From NCBI RefSeq assembly GCF_009650095.1, contig NZ_CP045915.1:434001-498000 (forward strand): a stretch of DNA of 64,000 bases, read 5' to 3'. Every line of letters starts with the position of its first letter. Positions within the stretch are counted from its first letter, which is position 1. The DNA comes from Gracilibacillus salitolerans. Its GTDB lineage: Bacteria > Bacillota > Bacilli > Bacillales > Amphibacillaceae. Below the pieces are notes generated by a model that was not told the DNA's origin, ran no database searches, and was given only the letters and a program-made list of their open reading frames with translations. Position numbers and translations under genes: made by a program. Positions 20,492 to 28,081 of this stretch are shown piece after piece.

Positions 20492-21351
20492 AATCTGCAG
20501 TTGAGATTCAATCACTAGTAAAAACATATAACAATTTTAAACTGGGTCCGCTTGATCTTACAGTGGAGGAGGGTATGGTTGTAGCATTACTAGGATCGAA
20601 TGGTTCAGGGAAAAGCACATTATTGCAAACGATCATGAAGTTAAAAAATCATGATTACGGAAACGTCAAAGTTTTAGGAATGGACATCAATGAGCATGAA
20701 GTTCAAGTTAAAGAACGGATTGGTTATGCAGGTGGCGGACTGTATGGAGCTTTTAATCAATTAACAGTTGATGGGCTTGCTGAACTTGTGGGGCATTGGT
20801 ACACCAATTGGGATCAAGCATATTATGAGAGATTGATCAATAGATATGACATTAATCGGAAAGAGAAATTCGCTCATTGTTCAATGGGTACAAAGAAAAA
20901 AGTTGAATTTATTTTAGCAATGGCCCATCATCCCAAGCTACTGTTGTTAGATGAACCGACAGCTAATGTAGATATGATCTCGCAACAACGAATGCGAGAA
21001 GATTTATCATTATTTATGGCGGATGACCAACACACCATTGTAATGGCTACTCATCTGCAGGAAGAAGTCAAACAATTATGCGATTATATCTGCTTGTTAG
21101 ACAATGGTCAAATAAAGGATATGTTTGAAAAGGATGAGGTACAATATCGCTGGGCAAGAATATGGTTATCTCATTTTCCTGATCTTTTAAAAGATGATGG
21201 GAGAGTGTGGCAAATAGAAGAAAGTCCAGTTCAAATTGTAACGAATCAACTTTCAGAACTTGAAAAAGAGTTGCAACAACAACAAATTGAGATTATCCAC
21301 GTAAAACATTTGGATCTACATGAGATCATGGAATATATCTTACAATTATAA
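20488..21351 (+). CDS. ABC transporter ATP-binding protein (YtrB-like)
   Basis: 287-residue cytoplasmic ATPase. Walker A GSNGSGKST (about residues 36-44), a weak signature motif (CSMGTKKKVE in place of LSGGQ), Walker B LLLLDEPTANVD and the switch His in VMATH. The altered signature is usual in YtrB/BcrA-like exporters. Likely works with the membrane protein at 19296. Overlaps the GntR gene by 4 bases. Confidence 0.85.
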   Translation: MKSAVEIQSLVKTYNNFKLGPLDLTVEEGMVVALLGSNGSGKSTLLQTIMKLKNHDYGNVKVLGMDINEHEVQVKERIGYAGGGLYGAFNQLTVDGLAELVGHWYTNWDQAYYERLINRYDINRKEKFAHCSMGTKKKVEFILAMAHHPKLLLLDEPTANVDMISQQRMREDLSLFMADDQHTIVMATHLQEEVKQLCDYICLLDNGQIKDMFEKDEVQYRWARIWLSHFPDLLKDDGRVWQIEESPVQIVTNQLSELEKELQQQQIEIIHVKHLDLHEIMEYILQL

Positions 21352-21354
21352 TCC

Positions 21355-21383
21355 ATCTCCTGGGAAATTCTCAGGAGATTTTA
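21355..21383 (+). terminator. Terminator of the GntR/ABC operon
   Basis: ATCTCCTG (21355-21362) pairs with CAGGAGAT (21372-21379), followed by TTTTA, a few bases after the ATPase stop. Confidence 0.7.
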
Positions 21384-21426
21384 CTTGCTAAAAAAATTGA
21401 AAGCATATATACTATAACTATAATGT

Positions 21427-21451
21427 ATAACAAGATACTAATTCTTGTTAT
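21427..21451. promoter_or_regulatory. Dyad upstream of padR, candidate autoregulatory operator
   Basis: ATAACAAG (21427-21434) and CTTGTTAT (21444-21451) form a perfect inverted repeat, just after a promoter-like TATAAT (21418-21423). PadR repressors typically bind inverted repeats in their own promoter. Assignment is inference. Confidence 0.45.
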
Positions 21452-21492
21452 TTTTATAGCTTAGTAACTTGTATTGCAAGGTAGGTGAATTT

Positions 21493-21822
21493 ATGGCTGT
21501 AAGGAGTCAGTTACTAAAGGGAATACTGGAAGGATGCATTTTAGCTATTATTTCCAGGGAAACAGTGTATGGATATGAATTAGCAATGAAGCTTCAAAAT
21601 CAAGGTTTGGATGTCAGTGAAGGTTCGATTTATCCGATTTTATTACGGCTACAAAAGGAAAAATTAATTCAAGGTGAAATGAGAAAATCACCAAGTGGGC
21701 CGAATCGGAAATATTACACATTAACAGATGCAGGAGAAGTGTCTTTACTCATTTTTCAAGAGAATTGGGAAAATGTGAAGAAGCCAGTTGATCAATTATT
21801 AAGAGGTAAGGAGGAGCTATAA
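21493..21822 (+). CDS. PadR-family transcriptional regulator
   Basis: 109-residue winged-helix regulator of the short PadR (PadR-s2) type: LLKGILEGCILAIIS, then GYELAMKLQNQGLDVSEGS, IYPILLRLQKE and KYYTLTDAG, the normal order of the family. Start chosen at ATG 21493, which follows AGGTAGGTG and begins at the usual MAVRSQLLKG, instead of a TTG 24 bases upstream. Its stop is directly followed by the ATG of a membrane protein, the common PadR-plus-membrane-protein pair. Confidence 0.9.
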   Translation: MAVRSQLLKGILEGCILAIISRETVYGYELAMKLQNQGLDVSEGSIYPILLRLQKEKLIQGEMRKSPSGPNRKYYTLTDAGEVSLLIFQENWENVKKPVDQLLRGKEEL

Positions 21823-22494
21823 ATGCAAGGCTTAATTGCAGAGAATAATGAAAAAAGAAAGCTGTTGAACAAAGAAAATAAGAAAATTTATGAAGATATG
21901 CTGATGTATGTTCGTTTGTCATATAACAAGTCAGAGGCTGAAACAGAAGAAGTATTAATGGAATTACTAGATCATCTGTTAATATTACAGCACGAAGGAA
22001 GGGAAGCTTCTGAGTTATTTGGAACAGATCCAAAAAAGTATGCAGATGAAATAGTTGGTGAGCTGCCACAAACCATTACGAAAAAAGTATTGATGCTATT
22101 TTTTATGGGGGTATTTTATTTTCTGGGCGTCGCAGCGTTTATTAATGGTTTAGTTAGTACAATCCTTTATTTTGGATTTGGCCAATTAGAATCTATTAAA
22201 ACGTATTATATTGGAAGCTTGTCCATTAATACGCTATTATCATTGGGCATTGCTTTTCTTGTTGTTTATTCTGTTATCCGATATTTCAGATGGTCTTGTT
22301 TTAAGAATATATCTAAAATTTTCGAACTCTTGTTTACTGGAGTAATTTTTGGTGCCTTGCCATTTGGTATTTTTCTAGCATTATTCTACTTTATGCCACC
22401 TTTTGGGCCGTCCATAACAATCGAGGTTTATTGGCTTATCATAATAGGTATTTGCTTCTATGTATTAGGAAGTGTTTTTAAAAGGAAAGCTTAA
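21823..22494 (+). CDS. DUF1129/HAAS-like membrane protein, PadR partner
   Basis: 223 residues: a soluble alpha-helical N-terminal part (about 1-85, with LMELLDHLLILQHEGREASELFG, the pattern of DUF1129/HAAS domains) and about four TM helices in the remainder. GGAGG lies 8 bases before the ATG, which abuts the PadR stop. Such proteins are usually targets of the adjacent PadR and are linked to membrane stress; biochemical function is unknown. Confidence 0.7.
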   Translation: MQGLIAENNEKRKLLNKENKKIYEDMLMYVRLSYNKSEAETEEVLMELLDHLLILQHEGREASELFGTDPKKYADEIVGELPQTITKKVLMLFFMGVFYFLGVAAFINGLVSTILYFGFGQLESIKTYYIGSLSINTLLSLGIAFLVVYSVIRYFRWSCFKNISKIFELLFTGVIFGALPFGIFLALFYFMPPFGPSITIEVYWLIIIGICFYVLGSVFKRKA

Positions 22495-22500
22495 AAAGCA

Positions 22501-22535
22501 AAACACCTAGAGATATAGAAAATCTCTAGGTGTTT
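22501..22535. terminator. Strong bidirectional terminator
   Basis: AAACACCTAGAGAT (22501-22514) pairs perfectly with ATCTCTAGGTGTTT (22522-22535). It ends the padR operon and could also stop the convergent CAP-domain gene. Confidence 0.85.
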
Positions 22536-22544
22536 GTTGATCTA

Positions 22545-22587
22545 TCAGTCGGGGATGTAGATGCCCCTGATCAAAGTCTCACTTTAT
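22545..22587 (-). repeat. Family B repeat, 5' part only
   Basis: On the minus strand this begins ATAAAGTGAGACTTTGATCAG and contains a GGGGC/CCCC hairpin. The first bases provide the TAA stop codon of the CAP-domain gene, so the repeat abuts the coding end exactly. Confidence 0.5.
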
Positions 22588-23408
22588 CTGCCTATAAATT
22601 GTTGTGTCCAATGATTACCTTGTTCTACATATCCAACGCCGATATGAGTAAAGTTTTCATTTAAAATATTTGCTCTGTGACCTTCACTATTCATCCAAGC
22701 ATTTACTACTTCTTCTGGTGTTTGTTGACCTTTTGCAATATTTTCACCAGCAGTTCGGTAGTCGATACCTGCTTGTTGGATCATGTCAAAAGGAGATCCG
22801 TGTGTTGGACTGTTATGGCTGAAGTAACCATTTGCCGCCATGTCTTCTGATTTTTGTTTAGCTACTTTGCTTAACTCTTCATCGATTTCCAAAGCTGGCA
22901 ATCCTTGTTTTTGACGCTCTTCATTTGTTAAAGCAACAACTTCTTGTTCAAATTCGCTAATATCAGCGTTTTGATTATTTTCTGTTGTTTGTTCTTGCTC
23001 TTCTGTATTTTCTTGAGTATTATCTTCGTTAGCAGGTGCTTCTTGTTGTGCTTCTTCATTCTCAGCCGGTACTTCTACTGGTTCTTCATTTTCATTATTA
23101 TTTTCTGGTTGATCTTTTTCATTAGTTTGTGTTTCTTCTGGTTGTGGTTCAGCAGGTGTTTGCTCTTTTTCTGCTTCGTTTTCGTTCTCGTTCTGATCTG
23201 GCTGTTTCTCTACTTCAACATTGAAATTACCAAAGCATTTATCTATTAGCTCTTGCATAGTAGATTCAGAGAATTTCTCTGCTGAAACAAATTCAACACT
23301 ATTACTTTGTACATGTTGTTTTGCAGATAGTGTTGTATTAGATGAAAACCCTGTTGTCATTACTAGCGCTCCAATTAATAGAAGCGTCATTGATAGTTTC
23401 TTTATCAT
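22584..23408 (-). CDS. Secreted CAP/SCP-domain protein (YkwD-like)
   Basis: 274-residue secreted protein: signal peptide (MIKKLSM followed by a hydrophobic stretch ending near residue 25), a long low-complexity linker rich in Glu, Gln, Asn and Pro (about 55-145), and a C-terminal CAP domain with ALTNEERQKQGLPAL, GYFSHNSPTHGSPFDM, AGENIAKGQ and GHRANILNENFTHIGVGY. The CAP His and Glu residues are present. YkwD-like proteins are extracellular and of unclear function. Start taken at the Met behind AAGGAG with an 11-base gap; an upstream GTG overlaps the ribosome binding site. Monocistronic. Confidence 0.87.
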   Translation of the reverse strand: MIKKLSMTLLLIGALVMTTGFSSNTTLSAKQHVQSNSVEFVSAEKFSESTMQELIDKCFGNFNVEVEKQPDQNENENEAEKEQTPAEPQPEETQTNEKDQPENNNENEEPVEVPAENEEAQQEAPANEDNTQENTEEQEQTTENNQNADISEFEQEVVALTNEERQKQGLPALEIDEELSKVAKQKSEDMAANGYFSHNSPTHGSPFDMIQQAGIDYRTAGENIAKGQQTPEEVVNAWMNSEGHRANILNENFTHIGVGYVEQGNHWTQQFIGR

Positions 23409-23591
23409 AAAGTAATCCACTCCTTGTTGTTTTGTTTTACGTTGTTATCATAGCATGGGATTTTTGTAATAATAACGGATTATTATACCAATTAAATCGA
23501 GAGAAATTTAAATCTGCGCATCAAGCACTTTTATTAAAAAGGAGATAAGAAAAAATTAGCAATAATAGAAAAAAATAATCGAAATATGCAC

Positions 23592-23620
23592 TTGACAAGT
23601 TTACGGAGCGCGACTATTAT
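23592..23620 (+). promoter_or_regulatory. Near-consensus promoter reading toward the antisense RNA
   Basis: TTGACA (23592-23597), 17-base spacer, TATTAT (23615-23620). No coding sequence follows on this strand before the terminator at 23821-23860, so it would make a non-coding RNA of about 235 nt. Confidence 0.7.
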
Positions 23621-23733
23621 GACATTTTGTTACTGGTTTATTGCATATATGACAAACTTCGAAAAATTAAAAGAGTGGTCATAAGAATATGGAGTGGGAT
23701 TTTCAAAAGAAAGGAAACTGCAAACAAAATTCG

Positions 23734-23763
23734 TTTACATATCATACATATTTCTTGTATAAT
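23734..23763 (+). promoter_or_regulatory. Promoter of the short antisense RNA
   Basis: TTTACA (23734-23739), 18-base spacer, TATAAT (23758-23763). Start expected near 23770, giving an RNA of about 90 nt ending at the terminator at 23821-23860. Confidence 0.65.
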
Positions 23764-23769
23764 GAAAGT

Positions 23770-23860
23770 AGAATATGGAGTGAGTGCGAGGAATAATCCT
23801 CACACTCGTGTGGCTTTTAATCGGATCGTCGCTTGGCAGAGCGGTGATCCTTTTTCTTAT
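23770..23860 (+). ncRNA. Candidate type I antitoxin antisense RNA
   Basis: A predicted RNA of about 90 nt running convergently into the small membrane peptide gene. Its 5' part forms a hairpin (GAGTGCGAGGA, 23782-23792, with TCCTCACACTC, 23797-23807). Its 3' end is a Rho-independent terminator (GGATC, CGCT, AGCG, GATCC then TTTTT, 23822-23855) lying wholly within the last codons of the toxin gene on the other strand. Toxin and RNA 3' ends therefore overlap by about 40 nt plus the shared hairpin, the arrangement known for txpA/RatA. No protein of the family type is encoded on the plus strand here. Existence of the RNA is inferred from promoter plus terminator. Confidence 0.6.
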
Positions 23861-23951
23861 GCCTTTTCAAGTTCATGATCGCCGTTGTTAAATTTACACA
23901 AGCAACCACGATACTAACAGCTAATGCAATAATGGTTAGCACCACTTCCAT
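23817..23951 (-). CDS. Small membrane peptide, candidate SOS-regulated type I toxin
   Basis: 44-residue peptide beginning MEVVLTIIALAVSIVVACVN: one TM helix (about 3-24) followed by a basic tail (KRHKKKDHRSAKRRSD). AAAGGGGG lies 8 bases before this ATG, so I prefer it to an upstream in-frame Met. The promoter has TATACT (23988-23993 on the minus strand) with a DinR/LexA-type box across its -35 region. Size, single TM helix, positive tail and the convergent antisense RNA resemble TxpA/holin-like type I toxins. The last ten codons coincide with the antisense terminator, so that tail may be conserved for RNA reasons. Toxicity is inference. Confidence 0.65.
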   Translation of the reverse strand: MEVVLTIIALAVSIVVACVNLTTAIMNLKRHKKKDHRSAKRRSD

Positions 23952-23987
23952 ATTCCACACCCCCTTTCTGTGGAGAGGGTTGTCTAT

Positions 23988-24016
23988 AGTATACCACAAA
24001 ATCGAACATACGTTCT
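23988..24016 (-). promoter_or_regulatory. Toxin promoter with DinR/LexA (SOS) box
   Basis: CGAACATACGTTCT (24003-24016, plus-strand reading) matches 13 of 14 positions of the B. subtilis LexA/DinR consensus CGAACRNRYGTTYC. It covers the -35 position of the -10 TATACT (23993 down to 23988). The neighbouring gene ends here, so the box can only serve the small peptide gene. Confidence 0.7.
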
Positions 24017-24026
24017 AGTAATAACT

Positions 24027-24063
24027 AAAAAAATTGGACTTTTCGTAGAGAAAAGTCCTTTTT
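24027..24063. terminator. Bidirectional terminator after the TraB-like gene
   Basis: GGACTTTTC (24036-24044) pairs with GAAAAGTCC (24050-24058), with A and T runs on both sides. Read on the minus strand it ends the TraB-like transcript just before the toxin promoter. Confidence 0.8.
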
Positions 24064-24065
24064 AC

Positions 24066-25238
24066 CTATAAATTATTAATAAATAATCGAACAATATCTG
24101 TTCCTGCAATAATTGTACCCAGTGTACTGCCAAGGTTGGCGAACACAATAATTAGCAGAATTCTGGTGACTTTATTGTGCCAAAATCCTTTTATGGTATG
24201 AACATCATCTGCTAAAGCTTCAAAGTCAGAAACATGAGGTTTTTTCACTAAAGCTTGAACAAAACCTGCAAACCAACCGGCAGCTATCAATGGATTTAGT
24301 GATGTAATCGGTGCTGCGACTAATGCAGTTAAAATCGTCAAAGGATGACCTAAGGCTAATGCTACACCCAAAGCGGAAAAGCCTCCATTCCAAATTAACC
24401 AGCTCATTACTTGCTGCCAGCCTGCTACAGGATTAGACCAAAATGTATAAGCGATCAACGCAATAATAACTAAGGGGATCGACCATCCAATAATTTTGGG
24501 TGCTTTCGATTTTGGAGGTAGGTTCGTTAACTTTTTCAGATCCTGCTCTTTGTGAATTTCCTTCGTAATACCAGGAACATGGGCAGCACCTAGTACCGCC
24601 ACAATTTTCTCACCCGGTGCTTTTTTAATTTTCTGTGCTAAATATTGATCCCGTTCGTCAATTAATGGTTTTTTTAGGCGTGGGAAAGCTTCCGAAAATT
24701 CGCTCAATACACTGTCAATCGAGTCTTGCGTTTTCATTTTTTCAAGTTCTTCCTCTGAGATTGATTCTCTAGAGAAGACACCGCCTAATACTTGTGTCAA
24801 CAGTAGCATTTTCCCTTTAATGCCTATACTTCGCCATATGCGTGCAAACGTGATTTGGATATTTCGGTCTGCTAACACCAATTCTGCACCTATTTCATCG
24901 GCGGATTCAATTCCTTGAATCATCTCTTGGCCTGGCTTAATACCGAATTGTTTCGCCATCCGTTTCTGAAAAGAGGAGATAGCAAGGTTCATAAGTAATA
25001 AAGTAGCTTTCTTCTCTTTAATCACTTGGAATATATCCATATCACGCCAACTATTACCCTTGACTATCGATTCATAACGTTGTTTATCCAATTCCACACA
25101 TATTGAATCAGGTTGCTCTTGTTCAATCACTTGTTTAACCTGCTCCGCGCTTTGCTTTGATACGTGAGCAGTTCCAATCAATATGTATTCTTTCCCATCT
25201 AATTCAATTCTCGTAATATTTTCATTTTGATCCGACAT
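24066..25238 (-). CDS. TraB/PrgY-family membrane protein
   Basis: 390 residues. The N-terminal TraB domain (about 1-235) has the family motifs LIGTAHVSKQSAEQV, VELDKQRY and VAVLGAAHVPGI, with conserved His and Glu residues shared with TIKI-type metalloproteases. The C-terminal part (about 250-390) carries several TM helices. PrgY-type members limit peptide pheromone activity in Enterococcus plasmids; chromosomal homologues are widespread and their role is unknown. Monocistronic, ended by the terminator at 24027-24063. Confidence 0.85.
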   Translation of the reverse strand: MSDQNENITRIELDGKEYILIGTAHVSKQSAEQVKQVIEQEQPDSICVELDKQRYESIVKGNSWRDMDIFQVIKEKKATLLLMNLAISSFQKRMAKQFGIKPGQEMIQGIESADEIGAELVLADRNIQITFARIWRSIGIKGKMLLLTQVLGGVFSRESISEEELEKMKTQDSIDSVLSEFSEAFPRLKKPLIDERDQYLAQKIKKAPGEKIVAVLGAAHVPGITKEIHKEQDLKKLTNLPPKSKAPKIIGWSIPLVIIALIAYTFWSNPVAGWQQVMSWLIWNGGFSALGVALALGHPLTILTALVAAPITSLNPLIAAGWFAGFVQALVKKPHVSDFEALADDVHTIKGFWHNKVTRILLIIVFANLGSTLGTIIAGTDIVRLFINNL

Positions 25239-25256
25239 GCACGATTCCTACCTTTT

Positions 25257-25311
25257 ATAAAGTGAGACTTCCCTCAGTGAGGGTTTTACGGACGATTAAT
25301 ACCGTGATAAA
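25257..25311 (+). repeat. Family B repeat, short internally deleted copy
   Basis: Begins ATAAAGTGAGACTTCCCTCAG and ends ACGGACGATTAATACCGTGATAAA, joining the two ends of the family B element with the middle removed. It lies just upstream of the TraB-like gene start, and the rest of 25239-25404 shows nothing else. Confidence 0.7.
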
Positions 25312-25404
25312 GTAACTACTAAACGACTATTTCTAGTATAGCGGATTATCAGCAAAAAACATACTAACAGTGCTGATAATTTTAAAAGCTTTGTTTATTT
25401 TCTT

Positions 25405-26289
25405 CTATAATATATCTTTGAGTGTTTGTTCTATTGTCGGAAAACGAAAGGTGTAACCGGCGTCAAGCAATCTTTTAGGTATTACCCATCTGCTTTTTAA
25501 TATCAATTCGGTTTCGGTGCGTAAAAAGAGAGCTCCTAACTCTAATAATGGAGCAGGTGCTGGTAAACCAAGTGGACGGTTCAACTGCTCACGTATTGCT
25601 TTCATTAAGTGATGGTTTGGAATGGGATTTGGAGAGGAGCAATTAAATACGCCTTCCATATCTTTGTGCTCATTTAAAAATAATATGATTTGAAATAAAT
25701 CTTCGACATGAATCCAGCTAAACATTTGCTTTCCATTACCTTGAACTCCGCCTAATCCAAATTTCACCAGGTTCTTGTATGGTGTCATAACACCACCATC
25801 AGGGCCGAGTACAATTGCGATACGTAATGCTACTTGGCGGGTCTTTGGTACAGTACATTGGAAAAAGGCATTTTCCCATTTTGTTGCGACATCCACGGAG
25901 AATCCCTTTCCTATTTCACCTTCTGATTCTGTCATCGGTCGATCCTCTGCATGCCTGTAAATTGTTGCTGTACTAGCATTCACCCAAAGTTTTGGCGGAT
26001 TTTCACAAGCTGCTACGACATCTCCTAACAATTTTGTAGTACCTGTTCGGGATTGAAGAATTTCTTTCTTGTTCTGTTCATGATAACGGCAATTAACGGA
26101 TTTACCTGCTAAATTAATCACCATCTCAGCATTTTCTAATGCATTAACCATTCTTTCATGATCATCCCATGTAATGGCTGGTGCCTTTCTTGCGATCACG
26201 ATTACCTCATAACCGAGTGCTTCGAACTTTTGTTTCAAATAATTGCCGATAAATCCTGTACCACCTGCAAGCACTACTTTATTTGTCAT
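25405..26289 (-). CDS. TIGR01777-family NAD(P)-binding epimerase-like protein (YfcH/YfhF)
   Basis: 294-residue extended short-chain dehydrogenase fold: N-terminal nucleotide-binding motif GGTGFIGNYLK (about residues 8-18), the conserved MINLAGKSVNCRY region, and the family C-terminal DUF1731-like domain ending in LLDAGYTFRFPTIEQTL. Substrate is unknown. Start set at ATG 26289, six bases after AGGAGG; an upstream in-frame GTG contains the ribosome binding site itself. Monocistronic, divergent from pncB-nadE. Confidence 0.85.
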   Translation of the reverse strand: MTNKVVLAGGTGFIGNYLKQKFEALGYEVIVIARKAPAITWDDHERMVNALENAEMVINLAGKSVNCRYHEQNKKEILQSRTGTTKLLGDVVAACENPPKLWVNASTATIYRHAEDRPMTESEGEIGKGFSVDVATKWENAFFQCTVPKTRQVALRIAIVLGPDGGVMTPYKNLVKFGLGGVQGNGKQMFSWIHVEDLFQIILFLNEHKDMEGVFNCSSPNPIPNHHLMKAIREQLNRPLGLPAPAPLLELGALFLRTETELILKSRWVIPKRLLDAGYTFRFPTIEQTLKDIL

Positions 26290-26352
26290 CCAATTCCTCC
26301 TATTCACTCGTTTTCACTATCATATCAAATAGATCATCATTATAAAATTTTT

Positions 26353-26381
26353 CTGACAATTGTTCATTGTTTTGTTATAAT
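26353..26381 (+). promoter_or_regulatory. Promoter for pncB-nadE
   Basis: CTGACA (26353-26358), 17-base spacer, TATAAT (26376-26381). About 215 bases of untranslated leader follow; I see no recognised riboswitch or clear operator there. Confidence 0.65.
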
Positions 26382-26605
26382 TAACAGTTAAATAGGTAAG
26401 GAGCATGAAATTAGATGATATGTATATGATAGAGATAAATCTGAGTATTCTCTTTTACAGGAGCGGATTTAGAGATTAAACTAGGGATAAAGGAAAAAGT
26501 GCTCATTAAATAGAAGAATTTACGGATTTTATATTTCTGCATATAAGAGTGAATGATTGAACATACTTTGGGAGCAAGAGTAACAGAATTTGGAGGAGAA
26601 CAACG

Positions 26606-28063
26606 ATGACGTATGAAGACGATAGCTTAATGCTACACACCGACCTATATCAAGTCAATATGGCAGAAACCTACTGGCGTGATGGGAAAGCAAACCAAAA
26701 GGCGGTATTCGAATTATATTTTCGCAAGCTTCCTTTTGATAATGGCTATGCTGTTTTTGCCGGGTTAGATCGTGTATTAGATTTTATTGAGAATTTCGGT
26801 TTTACAGAAAGTGATTTAACCTACTTAAAAGAAATTGGTGGATATGAAGAGGATTTTCTCGATTATTTACGAAATTTAAAGTTTTCAGGTACGATTCGAT
26901 CGATGAAAGAGGGGGAAGTTGTTTTTGCCAATGAACCATTGCTGCGGATTGAAGCACCACTGGCAGAGGCACAGTTAATTGAAACCCCTTTGCTTAACAT
27001 TGTGAATTACCAAACATTAATAGCCACAAAAGCTGCCCGTATTAAACATGTTGTCGGAAATAATACTGTGATGGAGTTTGGTACTAGACGTGCGCATGAG
27101 ATGGATGCAGCGATTTGGGGAACAAGGGCTGCGTATATCGGTGGTTTTTCTGCCACAAGTAATGTTCGAGCTGGAAAACTTTTTGGAATTCCAATCGCCG
27201 GAACCCATGCACATGCAATGGTGCAAGCTTATCGAGATGATTATACTGCATTTAAAAAATACGCCAGCACACATAAAAACTGTGTTTTTCTCGTTGATAC
27301 GTATGATACATTACGGTCTGGTGTCCCGAACGCCATCCGTGTTGCAAAGGAATTTGGAGACACTATAAATTTTCAAGGTATTCGTTTAGATAGTGGTGAT
27401 ATGGCCTATTTATCGAAAAAGGCAAGAAAAATGTTAGATGATGCCGGTTTTCCTGATGCTAAAATTATTGCTTCCAATGATTTAGACGAATATACCATAT
27501 TAAACCTGCAAGCTCAGGAAGCACAAATCGATATTTATGGTATTGGCACGAAGCTTATTACAGCCTTTGATCAAGCAGCATTAGGTGGTGTGTACAAATT
27601 AGTAGCTATTGAGGAAGATGGGGAAATGATTGATACGATTAAGATTTCAGCTAACCCGGAAAAAGTAACAACCCCAGGGAGTAAAAAGGTGTATCGTATC
27701 ATTAATAATGACAATGGACATTCAGAAGGGGACTATATTGCATTAGAGCATGAGGATCCACATGCAGAAGAACGTTTGAAAATGTTCCATCCGGTGCATA
27801 CCTATATTAGTAAGTTTGTTACTAATTATATAGCTGTAAACTTGCATGAGGATGTAGTGATAAATGGTGAAATCAATTATCAAAGCCCTTCCTTGGAAGA
27901 GATTCAAAATTATACGATTAGCAATATGAAGCTTTTATGGGAAGAGTACAAGCGAACGATGAAACCCGAAGAGTATCCAGTCGATTTAAGTGAAGCGTGC
28001 TGGGAGAATAAAATGAATTTAATCCGTGATATTAAAACAAAGGTAAAGCAGAAGGTTGAATAA
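26606..28063 (+). CDS. pncB: Nicotinate phosphoribosyltransferase
   Basis: 485-residue cytoplasmic enzyme joining nicotinate and PRPP (with ATP) to give nicotinate mononucleotide in NAD salvage. The N terminus LHTDLYQVNMAETYW is typical; MEFGTRRAHEMDA holds the conserved Arg/His region, GTHAHAM and FQGIRLDSGDMAYLS line the PRPP site. GGAGGAG lies before the ATG. It precedes nadE by 18 bases, so one operon feeds nicotinate to NAD. Confidence 0.95.
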   Translation: MTYEDDSLMLHTDLYQVNMAETYWRDGKANQKAVFELYFRKLPFDNGYAVFAGLDRVLDFIENFGFTESDLTYLKEIGGYEEDFLDYLRNLKFSGTIRSMKEGEVVFANEPLLRIEAPLAEAQLIETPLLNIVNYQTLIATKAARIKHVVGNNTVMEFGTRRAHEMDAAIWGTRAAYIGGFSATSNVRAGKLFGIPIAGTHAHAMVQAYRDDYTAFKKYASTHKNCVFLVDTYDTLRSGVPNAIRVAKEFGDTINFQGIRLDSGDMAYLSKKARKMLDDAGFPDAKIIASNDLDEYTILNLQAQEAQIDIYGIGTKLITAFDQAALGGVYKLVAIEEDGEMIDTIKISANPEKVTTPGSKKVYRIINNDNGHSEGDYIALEHEDPHAEERLKMFHPVHTYISKFVTNYIAVNLHEDVVINGEINYQSPSLEEIQNYTISNMKLLWEEYKRTMKPEEYPVDLSEACWENKMNLIRDIKTKVKQKVE

Positions 28064-28081
28064 CGGAAAGGGGACATATTC

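Noticed and set aside
22944..23249. 101-codon Phe/Leu/Ile-rich plus-strand frame resembling a membrane protein
   Set aside because: It is the antisense of the Glu/Gln/Asn-rich linker of the CAP-domain protein, whose complement naturally reads as hydrophobic codons.
23627..23878. 83-codon plus-strand frame over the antisense RNA region
   Set aside because: It crosses a promoter, the 5' hairpin and the terminator and has no ribosome binding site; the region is better explained as non-coding RNA.
26382..26605. Riboswitch or leader peptide before pncB
   Set aside because: The 215-base leader shows no recognised aptamer or terminator; a 24-codon frame near 26404 has its Shine-Dalgarno sequence too close to the ATG.
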